Shown in pieces: positions 62,159-64,000 of a DNA stretch of 64,000 nucleotides. Position numbers and translations under genes: made by a program. The notes under the pieces were generated by a model. The model did no database searches. It was not told the DNA's origin and worked only from the letters and a program-made list of their open reading frames with translations. The first letter of the stretch is position 1, and each line of letters begins with the position of its first letter. Location: positions 1 to 64,000 of the forward strand of contig JABCTZ010000045.1 of assembly GCA_018238155.1 (NCBI GenBank), read 5' to 3'. This stretch comes from Candidatus Heimdallarchaeota archaeon (GTDB lineage: Archaea; Asgardarchaeota; Heimdallarchaeia; JABLTI01).

Positions 62159-62440
62159 TTACATGAATGAATATCCAGCCAATATTCCGCTGCCAGATAT
62201 TAATGAAAGACTGATTAGAACAATTCCTTTGACAACGGTTTTTTTCCCACCACGTTCATCCCAACCTGTTGCCCATTGAATTGCTCCAACTATTGCTAAA
62301 ATAACACCAATAGCAAAACAAATAGCTATCAAAAAAGCAATAGCATTGCTAAAAATTGTTTGAAAGTGATTTGGAATGTCTTCTAAGCTTTCCATTAGGT
62401 TATTTACTTCTACATAATATTTGGGAGCTTGAGAGAACAT
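62159..62440 (-). CDS. Small membrane protein with two helices
   Basis: 93 residues with two hydrophobic segments, FSNAIAFLIAICFAIGVILAIVGAIQWATGW and VVKGIVLISLSLISGSGILAGYSFM, separated by a basic loop (DERGGKKT). The layout is that of TrbC/VirB2-type and related small membrane proteins, some of them in archaeal secretion systems. No other secretion gene is adjacent, so the assignment is weak. Confidence 0.55.
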   Translation of the reverse strand: MFSQAPKYYVEVNNLMESLEDIPNHFQTIFSNAIAFLIAICFAIGVILAIVGAIQWATGWDERGGKKTVVKGIVLISLSLISGSGILAGYSFM

Positions 62441-62499
62441 ATCTTATCAAAAATAAGTAGATATTAGGAAATAAAAACACCTAAGTTTTCATTTGAAAC

Positions 62500-63630
62500 C
62501 TATAATCCATTTTTTACAAATGCACCTAATAGAACTAACGCAACAGTAGTAATTACAATTATTACACTCGTTGATGTAACTAATTGCCAATTTTTCATTT
62601 TTTCTGCTTTTGAAGTATGAATAATATAAAATGTATAAATCCAAACGACATACTGTATTAAAAATACCCAATATAGAGAATTAAATCCTACAAATGCTAA
62701 GAAGATACTTTTGTAAATATCAAAATTCTTGACATATGAGATTATAATAATAGTAATCCAAACTACAACAATTACTATAGTAATACAAATACGAATTATT
62801 GAATTTGCAGAATCTAATGGGAAAGGTAAAGAGAGTAATGCAAATAATAGACCTAAATCTTGATCTCGAGTAACATGAACACCTAATACACCTTGAATAT
62901 ACAAAAGAGGATCATTAAGAAATGGTATACTAAAGAGTGTAATTGTTACAAATAAAACAACAATTTTAGTAAAAAGGTTGGAGAAATTGCGTTCATGAAC
63001 ATCATTTTTTAGAAAGAATGGTACAAGAATTAGTGCTATTGGCTTAGTTAAAATAGCCAATGAAAGAAAGATTCCTTCGAAGAAATAAATTTTTTCTTCA
63101 TTAAAAATACAAGCTAGCAAAATGAAAACAAACATTAGTGAATCAAATTTCCCATGCATTGCTCCAGTCATAAGTACCATTGGTGTAAGAAACCAAACAG
63201 CTATTGGTATTTTCAGTCGCCAAACATTATTCACTCTTTTTTGAAGTATGATGTATAATAGAGCTATCACTTGTAAATCAAATAAAAGTATAAGACCCTT
63301 TGTTATTCCAAAAAACCAAGTTTCAGGAAAGATTATGAGAATTAATGAACTGACGTACATCCACAGGGGAAAATAAGCATAAAAGTGTTTTATGCCTTCT
63401 ACTTGAAAACTTTCTAAAGTAGTTTGATAAGGATTTTCACCATTCAAGAACAATTTTGCTGCAGCCTTCCAGACAAAAATATCTGTGGAAGTAAAATTCC
63501 AAAGTAAAATTCTAGCAATTATTCCTGCGAGAATGATAATACCAAATACTATCCATGAGGAATTATTTGGAGAGAAAAACTCTCTAATCTTTGGAAATTT
63601 TGATTCTGTAATCAATCGTTCTTCGTACAT
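62500..63630 (-). CDS. Polytopic membrane glycosyltransferase (GT-C type, DUF2029-like)
   Basis: 376 residues with about nine membrane helices. A luminal loop after the first helix contains TSTDIFVWKAAAKLFLNGENPYQ, the D-x-x-x-Y/W ... G-x-N-P-Y pattern of GT-C mannosyltransferases that use lipid-linked sugars. AILTKPIALILVPFFL is also typical. It probably adds a hexose to a lipid-linked glycan or glycolipid at the outer membrane face. Confidence 0.7.
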   Translation of the reverse strand: MYEERLITESKFPKIREFFSPNNSSWIVFGIIILAGIIARILLWNFTSTDIFVWKAAAKLFLNGENPYQTTLESFQVEGIKHFYAYFPLWMYVSSLILIIFPETWFFGITKGLILLFDLQVIALLYIILQKRVNNVWRLKIPIAVWFLTPMVLMTGAMHGKFDSLMFVFILLACIFNEEKIYFFEGIFLSLAILTKPIALILVPFFLKNDVHERNFSNLFTKIVVLFVTITLFSIPFLNDPLLYIQGVLGVHVTRDQDLGLLFALLSLPFPLDSANSIIRICITIVIVVVWITIIIISYVKNFDIYKSIFLAFVGFNSLYWVFLIQYVVWIYTFYIIHTSKAEKMKNWQLVTSTSVIIVITTVALVLLGAFVKNGL

Positions 63631-63776
63631 TGTATTTACCCGCGATAAAGTAAAATTGAGAGTATTTTAACTACTATAAATCCACACTTTTGTTTGTTAA
63701 AACATAAATTTAAGAAATTTTCCATGAAAAAATGAAAAGATGAAAGTAAAATTCAGTGTAATAATGAACTTTCTTT

Positions 63777-64000
63777 CTAGAGTGTTTTTTCTACCTCTTT
63801 CTGATATCGTTCTGATTTATCGCCGAATTTTCTCTCTGTTTTTGATATTAATCTTTGAATATTTTCTCTATGGCTCCATATAATGAATAATCCTGCTACA
63901 AATCCACTTACAGTTAATGGAATACATGTTATTAAATCCAATCCCATTATAAAATAGGTTTCAAGAAAGATGAAAATTGCAGATAAAGGCATTGTGATAA
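63777..64000 (-). CDS. plsY: PlsY-like glycerol-3-phosphate acyltransferase, C-terminal part
   Basis: The frame is open to the window edge, so at least the N-terminal two thirds are missing. The visible 74 residues end in two membrane helices and FVAGLFIIWSHRENIQRLISKTERKFG, the signature C-terminus of PlsY (usually W-R-H-R-x-N-I-x-R-L-x-x-G-x-E-x-K). PlsY acylates glycerol 3-phosphate in bacteria. The ATG at 63992 is internal. Identification rests on this one motif. Confidence 0.6.
   Translation of the reverse strand, partial: ITMPLSAIFIFLETYFIMGLDLITCIPLTVSGFVAGLFIIWSHRENIQRLISKTERKFGDKSERYQKEVEKTL

Overview
ORGANISM. The window is AT-rich, gene-dense and archaeal, with features that point to an Asgard archaeon, probably of the Heimdallarchaeia type (lineage is inference). 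Archaeal information machinery: TFB, RFC small subunit, Cdc6/Orc1, a divergent histone, MBF1, ribosomal protein eS25, HerA-Mre11-Rad50, and a tRNA-Pro with an intron at position 37/38. Eukaryote-like proteins: a Rab-like GTPase with a long acidic tail and zinc ribbon, an MglA-like GTPase, a zinc-finger/GRAM-like protein, a protein with an N-terminal MIT-like domain (the ESCRT-binding module), a PLAT-like domain protein and a JAMM metalloprotease. TTG and GTG starts are frequent.

LAYOUT. (1) 1-0.26 kb: start of a secreted protein that runs off the window. (2) About 0.5-5.65 kb: a small degraded plasmid- or virus-like element of short genes unlike their neighbours, including a Hjc/Mrr-like nuclease, a SWIM zinc-finger gene and a zinc-finger protein. 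At least four of its reading frames carry a frameshift or an in-frame stop. It also has a repeated 18-base start-site element, an operator-like palindrome and a long RNA-like hairpin. (3) 5.8-29.3 kb: chromosomal backbone (TruA, GTPases, peroxiredoxin, DUF255 protein, nucleotide-sugar dehydrogenase, TFB, RFC, SAH hydrolase, RidA, stomatin-like SPFH protein, hexulose-phosphate-synthase-like enzyme, tRNA-Pro, LVIVD-repeat membrane protein, MIT protein). Two remnants of one transposase-like family sit directly upstream of mglA and rfcS. (4) 29.4-39.8 kb: a patchwork of mobile debris and backbone. It holds a lone IS605-type end hairpin, a truncated DUF1998/phosphoesterase gene joined to a truncated LAGLIDADG endonuclease, an intact TnpB, eS25, JAMM, a HEAT-repeat/Schlafen-AlbA_2 protein, and a second TnpB broken by one TGA. 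(5) 39.9-47.97 kb: an 8.0-kb element inserted exactly at the 3' end of tRNA-Leu(UAG). (6) 48-64 kb: backbone again (ABC and MFS transporters, histone, MBF1, an ABC protein with a Glu-to-Gln Walker B change, MTA/SAH deaminase, Rad50-Mre11-HerA, membrane glycosyltransferase, partial PlsY-like acyltransferase).

MAIN RESULT. The element at 39.9-47.97 kb encodes a 627-residue Cas1 homologue with no Cas2, no CRISPR array, no DNA polymerase and no tyrosine integrase. It has the Cas1 Glu-His-Asp triad (E387, H468, D481) behind a new N-terminal winged-helix and zinc-ribbon region. Around it lie a RecB/Cas4-like nuclease, two wHTH proteins, a Cdc6/Orc1 initiator and an AlbA_2 (Schlafen-like) protein. 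The right end carries a 42-base diverged copy of the tRNA-Leu 3' part. Known casposons use Cas1 to integrate at tRNA 3' ends (tRNA-Leu in Methanosarcina mazei). I propose that this is a casposon-like integrative element of a new gene composition, replicating with Cdc6 in place of PolB. I could not find terminal inverted repeats by eye, so the integration mechanism is inference.

HOW GENES WORK TOGETHER. SAH hydrolase (19.7-21.0 kb) and the MTA/SAH deaminase (53.9-55.3 kb) both act on S-adenosylhomocysteine. Rad50, Mre11 and HerA form one minus-strand repair cluster. The MIT protein, the zinc-finger/GRAM-like protein and the GTPases are candidates for membrane remodelling and trafficking.
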